Positions 1 to 10,779 of a stretch of 64,000 nt of DNA are shown piece after piece. The notes beneath the pieces are model-generated. The model had not been told where the DNA came from. It saw nothing but the letters and a program-made list of their open reading frames with translations, and made no database searches. Within the stretch, counting starts at the first letter, position 1; each line of letters begins with the position of its first letter. Source of the stretch: Bos javanicus. Taxonomy: Eukaryota > Chordata > Mammalia > Artiodactyla > Bovidae. Made by a program: the position numbers and the translations under genes. The stretch spans positions 62,751,689 through 62,815,688 of the forward strand of contig NC_083881.1 of assembly GCF_032452875.1 (NCBI RefSeq), read 5' to 3'.

Positions 1-69
1 CCTTCATAACATTTTCTATAGAAGAAGAGTCTCATTGAAGTCATGTTGAATCATATCTAGATTTAAGAA

Positions 70-312
70 ACAGGGACTTTTTATTGTGATAAAATATACA
101 TAATGTAAAATTAACCATGTTAACCATATTAAGTGTACCAGTCAGTGGCATTAAGTACATTCTTGCAACCGTTACTAGCATATGTCTCCAGAACTCTTTC
201 CATCTTCCCAAACTGAAACTCTGTGTCCATTAAACACTAACTTCCCATTCTTACCCACCACTGTTGCCCCCATCTCAGTCCCTGGCAACCATCACTGTAC
301 TTTCTCTTAAGG
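70..312 (-). repeat. L1 3' end fragment (old mammalian L1M type)
   Basis: Matches the familiar reverse-complement of an L1 3' region: motifs AAGTGTACCAGTCAGTGGC, CCAGAACTCTTTCCATC, CCCTGGCAACCATCACTGTAC. Strongly diverged and 5'-truncated. Exact subfamily not assignable by eye. Confidence 0.65.
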
Positions 313-405
313 TACATTTTAAGGAAGTTTAAAACAAACCTACCATTCCTCTTTCTCTTGCCTGAAGTCTTCAATTAATAAAGTCCTTGTTCAAAGTCCC
401 CAAAT

Positions 406-719
406 GGGTGCTTTCCTGGTCGCTCCGTGGCAAAGAGTTCACCTGCCAATGCAGGAGACATGGGTTCGATCCCGGATCCAGGAAGATCCCACATGCCGCA
501 GAACAGCTAAGCCCGTGCACCACGACTTCTGAGCCTGTGCCCTAATCCTGCAGCTGCAACCACTCAAGCCCTCGTGCCCTAGGGCCCGTGCTCCACGACA
601 GGAGGAGCCACCGCAGTGAGAAGCCCGAGCGCTGCAACTGGAGAGTGGCCTCCACTCGTCACCACTAGAGAAAAGCCCCTGCAGCCACAGAGACCCAGCA
701 CAGCCAAAAATAAATAAAT
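406..719 (+). repeat. CHR-type SINE (tRNA-Glu derived, cetartiodactyl)
   Basis: Begins with a CTTTCCTGGTCGCTCCG-like head, has a B box-like GGGTTCGATCC, then AGATCCCACATGCCGC and the long GC-rich body typical of CHR SINEs, ending in (AAAT)n. A 13-base target-site duplication, AAAGTCCCCAAAT at 393-405 and AAAGGTCCCCAAAT at about 734-747, supports a genuine insertion. It is longer than the other CHR copies in the window. An antisense reading frame of 67 codons falls inside it and is not a gene. Confidence 0.8.
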
Positions 720-944
720 AAAATTACATTTTAAAAGGTCCCCAAATAATTGGAAATTTCTTAGGTTTATACAAGTGGGCAACGTTTACGCAGAGTTCCA
801 CGATGTAGAGATTTCAGACATAAAACAGAGACGATGGGTTGAAACGTGTTCAACTCACCTACTTAAACCATAGTCAATACAATTTTTGTATTATCACTCA
901 GCTTTTCCATTTCCCTTGTCAAAAAGAAAGCCATGGAACCTGAA

Positions 945-1181
945 ATTTTCTGGTCCCAGGAGAATTCTGTGGACAGAGGAGCCTGGTGGGCTGTTGTCCA
1001 TAGGGTCACACAGAGTTGGACACAACTGAAGCAACTTAGCATGCATGCATTGGAGAAGGAAATGACAACCCACTCCAGTATTCTTGCCTGGAGAACCCCA
1101 GGGACAGAGGTGGGCTGCCATCTATGGGGTCGCACAGAGTCAGACACGACTAACGTGATTTAGCAGCAGCAGCAGCAGCAA
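945..1181 (+). repeat. Bov-A2 SINE
   Basis: Two A-type units: GGACAGAGGAGCCTGGTGGG then GCATTGGAGAAGGAAATG and GGGCTGCCATCTATGGGG, ending in TTTAGCAGCAGCAGCAGCAGC. The first unit is degenerate at its 5' side. The (AGC)n tail is diagnostic for this orientation. Confidence 0.85.
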
Positions 1182-1589
1182 TATACTCAAATAGTCCTAT
1201 ATTAGTGTTCTGTTCTAAGAAACTTAAGTATAGAATCAGTACATGTGTATGAGAGAACATTCAGAAAAATAAAGAATATAAAGAAAATAGAACTTATTTT
1301 TAATATTCTACTGCCTAAATAATCACTATTAATATTTTAAAGTTAAAAAGCAGTATATCTCATTTTACTTTAGATTTCATCTTACTTTACTTCAACAGAA
1401 GAGAAAAACAAACAAACTCTGAAATAAACTCAAGCATGTGAACTTCAGGTAACTGTTTCTTTAAAACAGAAATTAATGATTTTTAACTAAATTGAATTTC
1501 CAATTAAAAATTGAAATTCAATCAAGCAATAAGAGATTGAGGAATCAATGTTTGTTAAAAACTAATTATTTCTTAATGGATATGGATTA
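1182..1589. other. AT-rich unique sequence, nothing recognised
   Basis: AT-rich intronic DNA with no open reading frame of note and no repeat family I can name. Confidence 0.5.
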
Positions 1590-1806
1590 GGGCTTCCCTG
1601 GTGGCTCAGTCGGTCAATAATCCACCTGCAATGCGTGAGACCGGGGTTCAGTCCCTGGGTCGGGAAGATCCCCTGGAGGAGGGCATGGCAACCCACTCCA
1701 GTATTTTTGCCTGGAGAATCCTGATGGACAGAAGAGCCTGGTGGGCTATGCTCCATGGGGGTCACAAAGAGTCAGAGAAGACTGAGAGACTAAGTACAGC
1801 ACAGCA
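1590..1806 (+). repeat. Bov-tA SINE
   Basis: Starts GGGCTTCCCTGGTGGCTCAG (tRNA-like head), then AGATCCCCTGGAGGAGGGC, ACCCACTCCAGTATT and the A-unit end AAAGAGTCAGAGAAGACTGAG. Near full length. Confidence 0.92.
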
Positions 1807-2949
1807 GCTCAGGTTTGTATTTTCAGATAGTAAAGCTTACTTAACTATTTTATAAAGATCAGAAAAGATCAGGAATAAGCAAGCAAAAGTGGCTTTGGGG
1901 AAAATAAAAGGTTTTTAACCAGAAGTCACCTTCTCCTGGGGGGGGGGGGCGGAAATAAAAGGAGATAAAGGGGATAATATGTAAGGAAAACAGACCGTAA
2001 AGTCAAAACCATTTTCAAAAGGAAAAATAAAGTCATACAATAGAGAAGCAGGTATTTTACCCAGTGGCCTGGAACTCACAGAGAATTTAGAGGAATTCAC
2101 TGTATTGATTGACTCTCTCCCTTGGCCATAAAAGTTTGACTTTATTTGCTTCATACATCAATGGTTTTATATTCCATTAATTGTTTAAATACAAACTGTA
2201 TTTTAGTTTGCTTCGTATTTAGACCATAATTCTTTTATGTATGTTTATCTTTCTAGAGTTTCTAACTCTCTTTTTCTCCTCTGGAGAAACTTGGATCTTC
2301 AGTACTTATGTGACACCTCACGATTTACTTCTTGATTCTCAAGCATCCAGTTCGGTCATGATAACCTTTTGCTCTGTTGAAGATGTTCTTCGCCAGGCAC
2401 TCTGTTCTGTTATTCCAGTTTGGATTAAGTATAGGCTGTCCCACTAGGGTTTCTTTTCATCTGAACTGGAATATTTCCATTGTTTCATGGTTTCCCTATT
2501 TCTTGGATTCATTTTCAATTTTGCTGGAGTAAATCTTTTAATTATTTTTTTCAAAATGGCAGAAGAAGAGCTAAATCCTTTTAGCTCTACATTTTGCTTT
2601 CATAATTGAAAAATAGAGGTAGGATAGGTAAACTCCCAAGGTTAGTCTGCTATCTTAAAGTGAGACTGTATGCCCATTTGGAGTGGTTGTCCCAGCATGT
2701 TGGTCCTTCATCAACTTGAGGCTGTGGCACACATCTTACTCAGCACAAGGCCATTTCTTTTTCTTTTATGGCTCTGGACAGCACTCCCAACAGTGGTTGA
2801 CCATATGATCAACATGGATCATTTTTACAAAGAAGTTAATAAGGTCACAAGAGTCAGACATGGCTAAACTACCAAACCGCCACCCAAAAGTAAAAGGATG
2901 GATTACATGGGCCAGTTCCATCACCAGACTCATATCTGCCTCCAGCAGG
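1807..2949. other. Unique sequence with a 12-G run
   Basis: No gene or recognised repeat. Contains an uninterrupted poly-G run at 1938-1949. Short reading frames here lack codon structure or family resemblance. Confidence 0.5.
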
Positions 2950-3062
2950 TACTGCCTCATCCTTCAGGATACCGCTCAGGCCCCCCTTCTCTACGAAGCC
3001 TTCTTAAGTTCCCCAGCACTCACTCCTACATCATACAAACCCCGATTGTACCACTAACCACA
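2950..3062 (+). repeat. L2 LINE fragment, left part
   Basis: CCTCATCCTTCAGGATACCG and CTACGAAGCCTTCTTAAGTT resemble the L2 3' region. It continues after the two Bov-tA insertions at 3511-3676. Confidence 0.5.
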
Positions 3063-3283
3063 TGTGTGCCTGCTAAGTCACTTCAGTTGTATCCGACTCT
3101 TTGTGACCCCATGGACTGTAGCCCTCCAGGCTCCTCTGTCCATGGAATTCTCCAGGCAAGAATACTGCACGGGTAGCCATTCCCTTCTCCAAGAGGATCT
3201 TCCCAACCCAGGGATCAAACCTGAGACTCCTGCATTGCAGGAGGATTCTTTACTGTCTAAGCCACCAGGAAGTCTAAAAGAGT
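3063..3283 (-). repeat. Bov-tA SINE, first of a tandem pair
   Basis: Antisense A unit (AAGTCACTTCAGTTGTATCC, CCCATGGACTGTAGCC) followed by antisense tRNA-like head ending GCCACCAGGAAGTC. The outer flanks of the pair carry a near-matching duplication: ACTAACCACA before 3063 and ACTAGCCACA after 3510. Confidence 0.9.
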
Positions 3284-3510
3284 TGTGCATGTGTGCTAAA
3301 TCGCTTCAGTTGTGTCAGACTCTTTGTGATCTTATGGACTGTAGCCCGCAAGGCTCTTCTGTCCATGAGCTCCTCTAGGCAAGAATACTGGATTGGGTTG
3401 CCATGCCTTTCTCCAGGGGATCTTCCTGACCAGGGGATCGAACATGCATCTCTTATGTCTCCTGCATTGGCAGGCATGTTCTTTACCACTAGTGCCACCT
3501 GGGAAATCCA
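3284..3510 (-). repeat. Bov-tA SINE, second of a tandem pair
   Basis: Same orientation as its neighbour: TAAATCGCTTCAGTTGTGTC through TAGTGCCACCTGGGAAATCC. It abuts the first copy with almost no spacer. The tRNA-like part (TCTTATGTCTCCTGCATTGG) is a different subfamily variant from the first copy. Confidence 0.9.
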
Positions 3511-3676
3511 ACACTAGCCACACCTCTCTGCAATTTCCTATTTGTCTCTTCTGCTAAACTCTAAGCTCCCTGAAGGTAACCGAGGTGACATTTCAGGTCT
3601 GCATCCTCACTGTATTCCACAGGGGCTGGCACACATTAAGTATCCAATACAGACCAAATGACCAAGTAACTGAGTG
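3511..3676 (+). repeat. L2 LINE 3' end, right part
   Basis: CTAAACTCTAAGCTCCCTGA, GTATTCCACAGGGGCTGG and CACACATTAAGTATCCAAT follow the order of the L2 3' terminus (chain of 'AAGCTCC', 'CCCAGCGCCTAG', 'GGCACATAGTAGG'). Diverged. Sense is +. Confidence 0.6.
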
Positions 3677-4036
3677 TATAAACAAGGAGATGAACAAGCT
3701 TGATGTTGACCTTGGAAACAGGTGTGTCATCTTTCCTTGCTGAAAATGAGGCCACTGACCTGCTCATTCGGCAGGAGAAGCTCTGGAAGGTTGTTTCAGG
3801 CAGAAAGAGCCATATGGGGGGAAAGCTTGAAGGCAAGCTGGGACATGGCTTTTGAGGGGAATGATGGAGGTTGTTCCCAGAGGGCTGTAGATATTAGGTT
3901 CATCCACATTCAATCTCTAATCTCTCCCTTGTCCTTTTCTTCTGATTACAGTCTGATCCCAGGGTTCTTCAACTTTTGCCAGTTCAGTAAGTACAGGTCT
4001 CATGAAAACAGTTGTATTTTAGCAGAAACACTGGTG
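3677..4036. other. Unique sequence, nothing recognised
   Basis: A 115-codon frame crosses 3722-4069, but it runs into the BovB insertion and resembles no family known to me. Confidence 0.5.
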
Positions 4037-4048
4037 CCTCAGTTCCTT

Positions 4049-4381
4049 CAGTTCGGTTCAGTCACTTAGTTGTGTCCGACTCTTTGCGACCCCATGAATC
4101 GCAACATGCCAGGCCTCCCTGTCCATCACCAACTCCCGGAGTTCACTCAGACTCACGTCCATCGAGTCAGTGATGCTATCCAGCCATCTCATCCTCTGTC
4201 GTCCCCTTTTCCTCCTGCCCCCAATCCCTCCCAGCATCAGAGTCTTTTCCAATGAGTCAACTCTTCGCATGAGGTGGCCAAAGTACTGGAGTTTCCGTTT
4301 TAGCATCATTCCTTCCAAAGAAATCCCAGGGCTGATCTCCTTCAGAATGGACTAGTTGGATCTCCTTGCAGTCCAAGGGAC
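4049..4381 (-). repeat. BovB (RTE) LINE 3' fragment
   Basis: Antisense BovB 3' end: TTCGGTTCAGTCACTTAG terminus, CATCACCAACTCCCGGAG, GAGGTGGCCAAAGTACTGG, CTCCTTGCAGTCCAAGGG. A perfect 12-base target-site duplication CCTCAGTTCCTT flanks it (4037-4048 and 4382-4393). Only the last ~330 bases inserted, a heavily 5'-truncated copy. The minus-strand peptide LQYFGHLMRRVDSLEKTLM is the BovB ORF C-terminal region. Confidence 0.93.
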
Positions 4382-4393
4382 CCTCAGTTCCTT

Positions 4394-4739
4394 AGGTGTC
4401 AATAAAAGTGCTTCACAATCATGATTTAGAAACTGCACCAATAAGGTCTTCCCACATTTACACTAAAGGATCTGCTTATATTTGTATTAAGTATCATGAA
4501 TTGTATGGAGCCTTCACTTCACCGGAACAAAATGAAACCCCAGGTGACTTATAATGAAGCTTTTCCATCATCCTCAGACTCTTGAAGCCTGCTGGAAACT
4601 GGTGCAGCACAGAACTGAAGTTACAGATCTCTGCTGCTTCCGTGATTTCCTGGCAGAACTTCCTTGCTCTAATGTCTCTGACTCCAGTCGCCATCTGAAA
4701 GTCCTCCCCAGAGGTCTGAGGGCCTCACCTCCTATGTCT
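4394..4739. other. Unique sequence, nothing recognised
   Basis: Intronic DNA between BovB and Bov-A2 with no recognisable coding or repeat content. Confidence 0.5.
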
Positions 4740-5014
4740 GGTGCTGCTGCTACTGCTAAGTCGCTTCAGTCGTGTCCGACTCTGTGTGACCCCATAGACG
4801 GCGGCCCACCAGGCTCCCCCGTCCCTGGGATTCTCCAGGCAAGAACACTGGAGTGGGTTGCCATTTCCTTCTCCAGTGCATGAAAGGGAAAAGTGAAAGT
4901 GAAGTCTCTCAGTCGTGTCCGACTCTTCTCGACCCCATGGTCTGCAGCCTACCAGGCTCCTCCGTCCATGGGATTTTCCAGGCAAGAGTACTGGAGTGGG
5001 GTGCCATTGCCTTC
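4740..5014 (-). repeat. Bov-A2 SINE
   Basis: Antisense dimer: GCTGCTGCTACTGCTAAGTC head, AAGTGAAAGTGAAGTCTCTC linker, ending GGGGTGCCATTGCCTTC. Full length. Confidence 0.93.
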
Positions 5015-6539
5015 GGTACTTAATTAAAAACTACTAGTTGTCAGAAGCAAGTAGGCTCTCAATTCCTGCTTAGTTAACGTGAGCCTTTCAGTTTTGAGAT
5101 GTGTTATTCTACCCACATAGCAGGTGTTCCTTAAATATTTTGTCAACGGGGAGAAAGAATGAATGAAACATTCAAGGAGAGATGGGGTTTGCCTTTTATG
5201 AGATTAGAGTGAAGGAGCGCATTTGCTGGAAACTGTCCCCAGTGAGTGAAGGGATCTGCTTTTGGTTGCAGGCCACTCATTCTTTCCATTTCAGCCATCA
5301 TGCATTGTGTACACCATCCATCTCTCATCTTGGGAGATAATTCATTCCAGGATTTAGAATGTCACTGAAGACATCTCAGCAGGGACCTTTTATTTGTCCA
5401 CAACACAGGATCATCTGGGGGATGTGCTGTTCCCCATGGCAGAGACCCAGACTCAAAGGGCAATCTATCACATACCAGCTTCTCAGCATCAAAAGGAGTG
5501 AAGCAAGTCAGAAAGGGATTTGGGTTTGTTGTTAAGAGTGAAACTGGGCAGCCCCTCGGCGGTCCAGGGTTGGATGTGAAGTATATTTCCCGGTGGTCTG
5601 ACTCAGGAGCTGCCTTGGCAATCATCAGTGAAATGCCAGGCCAAACTCATAGGAAAATGAGGTCTGGGGAATGCTAACAGTGTAAGGTGACTGGCAAAAG
5701 GGGACACATTTTTGGCAGCCCTTGCCATAGTGAGGGCTGGAGACATCAGGAGAGAAGTGACTGCCTGAAGATCACACAGGAAGAGCAGCTCAAGTCTTCT
5801 CATTGTTCAAAGTTCCAGCTGGATCTGAGCTGCTGGGCCAGTGGAGAGGGAAAGCAGCCCAAACTGACCTCCAAGGGCACTTGGCTAGAATCATCCCAGG
5901 AGCCTGAAGGGAGAGACACAAGGTCTAAACACAGATTCCTGGCCTCTGGGGGTAGAATCACAGATGCAGATCCTGAGACTGAACTCAGAACTTGGGACTC
6001 TAGAAGGCTGGGGCTTGGGGTCTTCCTCTTTACACAACTTTCTAGGTGATTCTTAACTCACACCAGCTAAACTGTGAGAGCTACCTGCACTTCCTAATCC
6101 TCTCATTCTCTAGGAATTTCTTGCAGACTGCCCAACACCAGAAACTGCAGTCACACATGTGGCTGGTCAGTACATAACTAGAAAAGGCAAGTTCTGTGTC
6201 CTTGTGTTTAACAAGTAATTCTAGAACATATACACCTCTTCAGGCCTTGAAGACAAGTCTTACTTTTAGGAGTTAGTAAGTTCTGAAGTCATGATCTATA
6301 CCCTCAACCCAGTAGGACCACCTACTATCACTGAAGACTCCTTTTGTGACTGTATGTCACAAAGAGACCTGATGCAAATAGGAAGTCACGGCCCAGGGAT
6401 GACTACCACAGCTGGAAAACACCGCCAAATTGCCGATTTGTGAGGAGCAACCTAAGGGTGTGACTAATTCACAAAGTTCACATGAGACTCTACAGATCCC
6501 TTAAGTAGGGTTGTCAAATTTAGCAAATAAAAATACAAG
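5015..6539. other. Unique sequence with a possible MIR relic
   Basis: About 1.5 kb without gene. Around 5735-5800, GAAGTGACTGCCTGAAGATC and ACACAGGAAGAGCAGC could be an antisense MIR core, too diverged to be sure. A 120-codon frame at 5687-6049 has no recognisable domain. Confidence 0.45.
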
Positions 6540-6749
6540 TGTGTGTGTTCAGGCATGTCCCACTCTTTGTGACCCTATGGACTGTAGCCCACCAAGCTCT
6601 TCTGTCCATGGGATTCTTCAGGCAAGAATACTGGAGTGAATTGCCATTTCCTCCTCCAGGGGATCTTCCCGATCCAGGGATCAACCCACATCTCTTATGT
6701 CTCCTGAATTGGCAGGGGGTTCTTTGCCACTAGTGCCACCTGGGGAGCC
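6540..6749 (-). repeat. Bov-tA SINE
   Basis: Antisense copy from GTGTTCAGGCATGTCCCACT to CACTAGTGCCACCTGGGGAG, with ATCTCTTATGTCTCCTGAAT in the tRNA-like half. Confidence 0.9.
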
Positions 6750-6963
6750 TTATTTGGGACAAACTTGTGCTAAAACATTATTCGTTGTTTATACGAAATT
6801 CAGATTTGACTAACCACCTTATATTTTAGCTCTCAGTCCTACCTCTAAGCTTATTTAGGGATACTTCTTAAAAGATCACGGCTATCAGATTTGGGTGTTT
6901 GGTCACCATAAGTTGATAGGAGTCGAGGGGCAGGGAGCTTGCCCTATTATTTTCACCTTCCTT

Positions 6964-7953
6964 CAGTTCAGTTCAGTTCAGTCGCTCAGTCGTGTCCGAC
7001 TCTTTGCGACCCCATTAATCACAGCACACCAGGCCTCCCTGTCCATCACCAACTCCTAGAGTTCACTCAAACTCATGTCCATCAAGTCGGTGATGCCATC
7101 CAGCAATCTCATCCTCTGCTGTCCCCTTCTCCTCCTGCTCCCAATCCCTCCCAGCATCAGAGTCTTTTCCAATGAGTCAACTCTTCGCATGAGGTGGCCA
7201 AAGTATTGGAGTTTCAGCCTCAGCGTCAGTCCTTCCAATGAACACCCAGGACTGATCTCCTTTGGGATGGACCGGTTGGATCTCCTTGCAGTCCAAGGGA
7301 CTCTCAAGAGTCTTCTCCAACACCACAGTTCAAAAGCATCAATTCTTCGGCACTCAGCTTTCTTAACAGTCCAACTCTGACATCCATACATGACCACAGG
7401 AAAAACCATAGTCTTGACTAGAAGGACCTTTGTTGGCAAAGTAATGTCTCTTCTTTTTATATGCTATCTAGGTTGATCCTAACTTTTCTTCCAAGGAGTA
7501 AGCGTCTTTTAATTTCATGGCTGTAGTCACCATCTGCAGTGATTTTGGAGCCCCCAAAAATAAAGTCTGACAGTGTTTACACTGTTTCCCCATCTATTTC
7601 CCATGAAGTGATGGGACCAGATGCCATGATCTTAGTTTTCTGAATGTTGAGCTTTAAGCCAACTTTTTCACTCTCCTCTTTCACTTTCATCAAGAGGCTC
7701 TTTAGTTCCTCTTCACTTTCTGCCATAAGGGTGGTGTCATCTGCATATCTGAGGTTATTGATATTTCTTCCAGTAATCATGATTCCAGCTTGTGCTTGTT
7801 CCAGCCCAGCGTTTCTCATGATGTACTCTGCATAGAATTTAAATAAGCAGGGTGACAATATACAGCCTTGACATACTCCTTTTCCTATTTGGAACCAGTC
7901 TGTTGTTCCATGTCCGGTTCTAACTGTTGCTTCCTGACCTGCATATAGGTTTC
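6964..7953 (-). repeat. BovB (RTE) LINE, 990-base 5'-truncated copy
   Basis: Starts with the 3' terminal (TTCAG)n block read antisense and extends into the reverse transcriptase. A perfect 11-base target-site duplication TCACCTTCCTT lies at 6953-6963 and 7954-7964. The minus strand encodes two frames: the RT palm (VCQGCILSPCLF and NNLRYADDTTLMAESEEEL, the YADD catalytic motif, about 7577-7955) and the C-terminal part (LPTKVLLVKTMVFPVVMYG, 7056-7439). They are separated by a frame change and stops, so the copy is dead. Confidence 0.95.
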
Positions 7954-7964
7954 TCACCTTCCTT

Positions 7965-8879
7965 AGCAAGCCTAGAATAGCACTCAGCTTATAATAGACA
8001 CATGGCAAGGGGGTGGGGTGTCAGTGTTAAATGGTTCTTGTTCAGTGGAGGCTAACCTCAGTGTAACCACTTAAGAGTTGTAGGAGGGGAGCGCCTGCCT
8101 AGTAGAATTGGCATGCCATGGTAGAACTCCTCATAGTGGCGACTGCCTCTACCCTGACCCACTGACCAAGCACTCCATCACTCCATCCCTTATGAGAAAA
8201 GCTGGTGGTTGGAAAGGGCTGAACACCGTATGCATATATGTCTTTTTCCTCTTACAGCTCTTTATAGCTTCATGGCAATAAGCCTCACTTTAAATATCAT
8301 GAGTTACTGTAAAGGTTTTGTAAATTAAAGCACATTTCCCCACTGATTAACATGATCATTTCCGAGCCATATCTCCATTTTGAATGGATTTTTTTTCTTC
8401 CAAGACTAATAATTTAATGAATTATGCACAAGGGAGATTCCTAGTGCAAGAAAGCTTTCGAAAGTGGAAGAACACTTTGGTTATTTCTTTCGTTGTAGAT
8501 CCACTTTCTCTAAGTTGAGGCACGCCTGTCTATAGGAGACAGTTTGTCAGCAGGACAGTATTGGCTTTGTGGGAATGTGCCAAAGGAGCTTCAAGATACT
8601 ATGTTCTTTACTTTTGATTTATTGTCAAGTTGCTATCCAGAGGGAAGATGTTCCTGGGAGAAAGAAAAGCAACCATCAGCGAGCCCATGCTGCCCGCTTC
8701 ATTGCACTTCAAGCTGGCTCCTTATTTATCATTATTGGGCTGTCTTGACAGTGTTTCAGGGGCAAATCACTCAGATCCCCTTGTTTGTCCGCAAAAATGT
8801 TTTAACTTTGCCTAAGTCATACCTCATGGCCGCCTGAGTTAGTCATTTCTCATTATTCACCTTTGAGGCAAGTTAGCAT
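7965..8879. other. Unique sequence, nothing recognised
   Basis: Roughly 0.9 kb of ordinary intronic DNA. The 97-codon frame at 8544-8837 has no family resemblance. Confidence 0.5.
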
Positions 8880-8985
8880 TAACCCCTCATTACTGGATCA
8901 GAAAACCAAACCCTAAAGAAGTTGATCCTGGCCCAAGAACACGTGGTAATCAGCATCAGGCCCGTGATTCTAAAACCTCTTCCCT
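8880..8985 (-). repeat. MIR SINE fragment
   Basis: GGATCAGAAAACCAAACCC, CCTGGCCCAAGAACACGTGG and CGTGATTCTAAAACC track the antisense MIR core (GATGAGGAAACTGAG ... TGCCCAAGGTCACAC ... GGATTCGAACCC). Diverged. Confidence 0.5.
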
Positions 8986-9114
8986 CCTCTGAGAAAACAC
9001 ATTTGTCATCTTTCACCAGCCTCCGTGGGATGTACAAAGACCAAGATTTAGACACAGGGTTTCTGTTTACATCGCTAGCTCCATATTTAAAAGAGGAGCA
9101 TTTAACTCTAGTCT

Positions 9115-9230
9115 GCTATAAAATCACCCAGAGCTTTTAAAGAACATGCCAGTACTAGGGTCCCACTCCTGGAGATCTTGAGTCATTTGGTTTGTGGTGT
9201 GACCTGGACATAAGTTTTTTGTCAGATAGA
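9115..9230. repeat. MER5-like DNA transposon relic
   Basis: AAAATCACCCAGAGCTTTTA and AGGGTCCCACTCCTGGAGAT resemble the MER5A non-autonomous hAT element. Only a partial match by eye. Confidence 0.4.
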
Positions 9231-9692
9231 TAATTAGATAAACAGACGAAAAGTTTCCACGATGCTTCTGTGCAGGGAGGGTTGAGAATGCTGGGTCAAG
9301 CAAAGTGAGCAGGGGATCGTGGGATGCTAAGTTCCACACCTGACTCAACAGTCTCCCCGTGTAGGTCTCCACCATCTTACCATTAAAGTCTACATTTAGC
9401 CTGGGTTAAAGCATGTTGTCACCAGAAAAGAAACATTAGCACAGGGTTAACTCCAGTAGAAATGCATCGCTCTGACAGAGGGACGGGGAGAGGAGAACAA
9501 AGCCAGGGTATATGGTATGCTGACCAGTGGGGGAGGGGTGGTGCTGGGCACTGAGAGCTTCTCCAGGATCCCAACCCCATAGGAATGCCATGCTCCTGAG
9601 CAGTGGTTCTGGAAGATGAATAGGTACTTTTGTAAGAGGTAGGAATCAAGGGAGGTTTGTTGGCTCAGACCAGCATGTTCTCTGAGGGTTGA
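9231..9692. other. Unique sequence, nothing recognised
   Basis: No gene or repeat recognised. Confidence 0.5.
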
Positions 9693-10133
9693 CTTTTGTT
9701 GTTATTCATTCACTCAATTATGTCCAACTCTTTGCAACCCCATGGACTGCAGCATGCCAGGCTTCTCTGTCCTTCACCATCTCCTGGAGCTTGATCAAAC
9801 TCATGTCCATTGAGTCAGTGATGCCATCCAACCATTTCATTCTCCTTTTCCTCCTGCCTTCAATCTTTCCCAACATCAGGGTCTTTTCCAATCAGTTGGC
9901 TCTTTGCATCAAGTGGCCAAAGTATTGGAGCTGCAGCTTCAGCATCAGTTCTTCCAATGAATATTCAGGGTTGATTTCCTTTGGGATTGACTGGTTTGAT
10001 CTCCTTGCAGTCCAAGGGACTCTCAAGAGTCTTCTCCGGTACCACACTTTGAAAGCATCAATTCTTCAGCATGCAGCCTTCTTTATGGTTTCTCACATCC
10101 ATACATGACTATGGGAAAAATCATAGCTTTGAC
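9693..10133 (-). repeat. BovB (RTE) LINE 3' fragment
   Basis: Older, more diverged antisense BovB end: TTGTTATTCATTCACTCAAT, CATCAAGTGGCCAAAGTATT, CTCCTTGCAGTCCAAGGG, ATCCATACATGACTATGGG. It ends where the MIR at 10134 begins. Confidence 0.9.
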
Positions 10134-10325
10134 TGTGAAGGTTCAAATCCTGCCTCTGATACTTTAGCTCTGTGATGTGGGCAAGTTGCTGCTGCTGCTG
10201 CTGCTGCTGCTAAGTCGCTTCAGTCACTACCTCTCAAAGGATCAGTTTCCTAATTTAGAAAACAGAGGTAGAAATTGCAACTACCGCATCATTTGTTGGG
10301 GTAGTGAAATGAGATAATATGTGAT
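10134..10325 (+). repeat. MIR SINE, interrupted
   Basis: GGTTCAAATCCTGCCTCTG, TGTGATGTGGGCAAGTT, then a 40-base foreign insert, then ACTACCTCTC and TCAGTTTCCTAATTTAG, in exact MIR order. Sense is +. Confidence 0.75.
10188..10227 (-). repeat. Very short Bov-A2 3' tail insertion inside MIR
   Basis: Eight GCT units followed by AAGTCGCTTCAGTC are exactly the antisense 3' terminus of Bov-A2, and nothing else of the element is present. MIR sequence continues on both sides. Confidence 0.75.
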
Positions 10326-10569
10326 ACAGTTACCTGAGGCCCCTGGCATTTCAAGGGTCAGTGGATCACTGTTAAGTTCTCTTGGTTTAAATGGAGATGG
10401 ACCATTACCCTCTCCTTCAAGGTAACTGATTCTCACAAGGCAGTGCAAGTTAGATTTATGGTTGTGACGTAATATGTTGACTCTGAAATGAGAGTAGACA
10501 AGACGTAACAAGGGAACCCCTTGCCTCAGAGATGTAGGGTCAGGCAATATCCTTGGGCTAAAGAATGAG

Positions 10570-10779
10570 GACTTTCCTGGGGGCTCAAACAGTAAAGAAT
10601 TAAACTGTAATGCAGGAGACCTAGGTTTGATCTCTGGGTCGGGAAGATCCCCTGGAGAAGGAAATGGCAACCCACCCCAATATTCTTGCCTGGAGAATTC
10701 CATGGACAGAGGAGACTGGTGGGCTACAGTCCATGGGGTCACAAAGAGTCAGACGTGACTGAGCAACTAACACACACAA
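10570..10779 (+). repeat. Bov-tA SINE
   Basis: GACTTTCCTGGGGGCTCAAA head, TGATCTCTGGGTCGGGAAG, ends CGTGACTGAGCAACTAACAC. AAAGAAT repeats at both edges suggest a short target-site duplication. Confidence 0.9.

Noticed and set aside
406..480. tRNA genes (GGTTCGATCC-like B boxes occur many times)
   Set aside because: All occurrences are in tRNA-derived SINE heads (Bov-tA, CHR) without a foldable full-length tRNA.
1938..1949. G-run as a G-quadruplex
   Set aside because: A single 12-G run (and the 11-G run at 11493) can form only strained or intermolecular quadruplexes. There are no additional G tracts nearby.
7577..8008. RT frame as a domesticated or retroviral gene
   Set aside because: The sequence is the standard BovB (RTE LINE) RT with a target-site duplication around the element. 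Its first residues come from flanking DNA and the copy is frameshifted.
10281..10742. 153-codon open reading frame on -
   Set aside because: Its start lies in a Bov-tA and it reads through intronic DNA into MIR.
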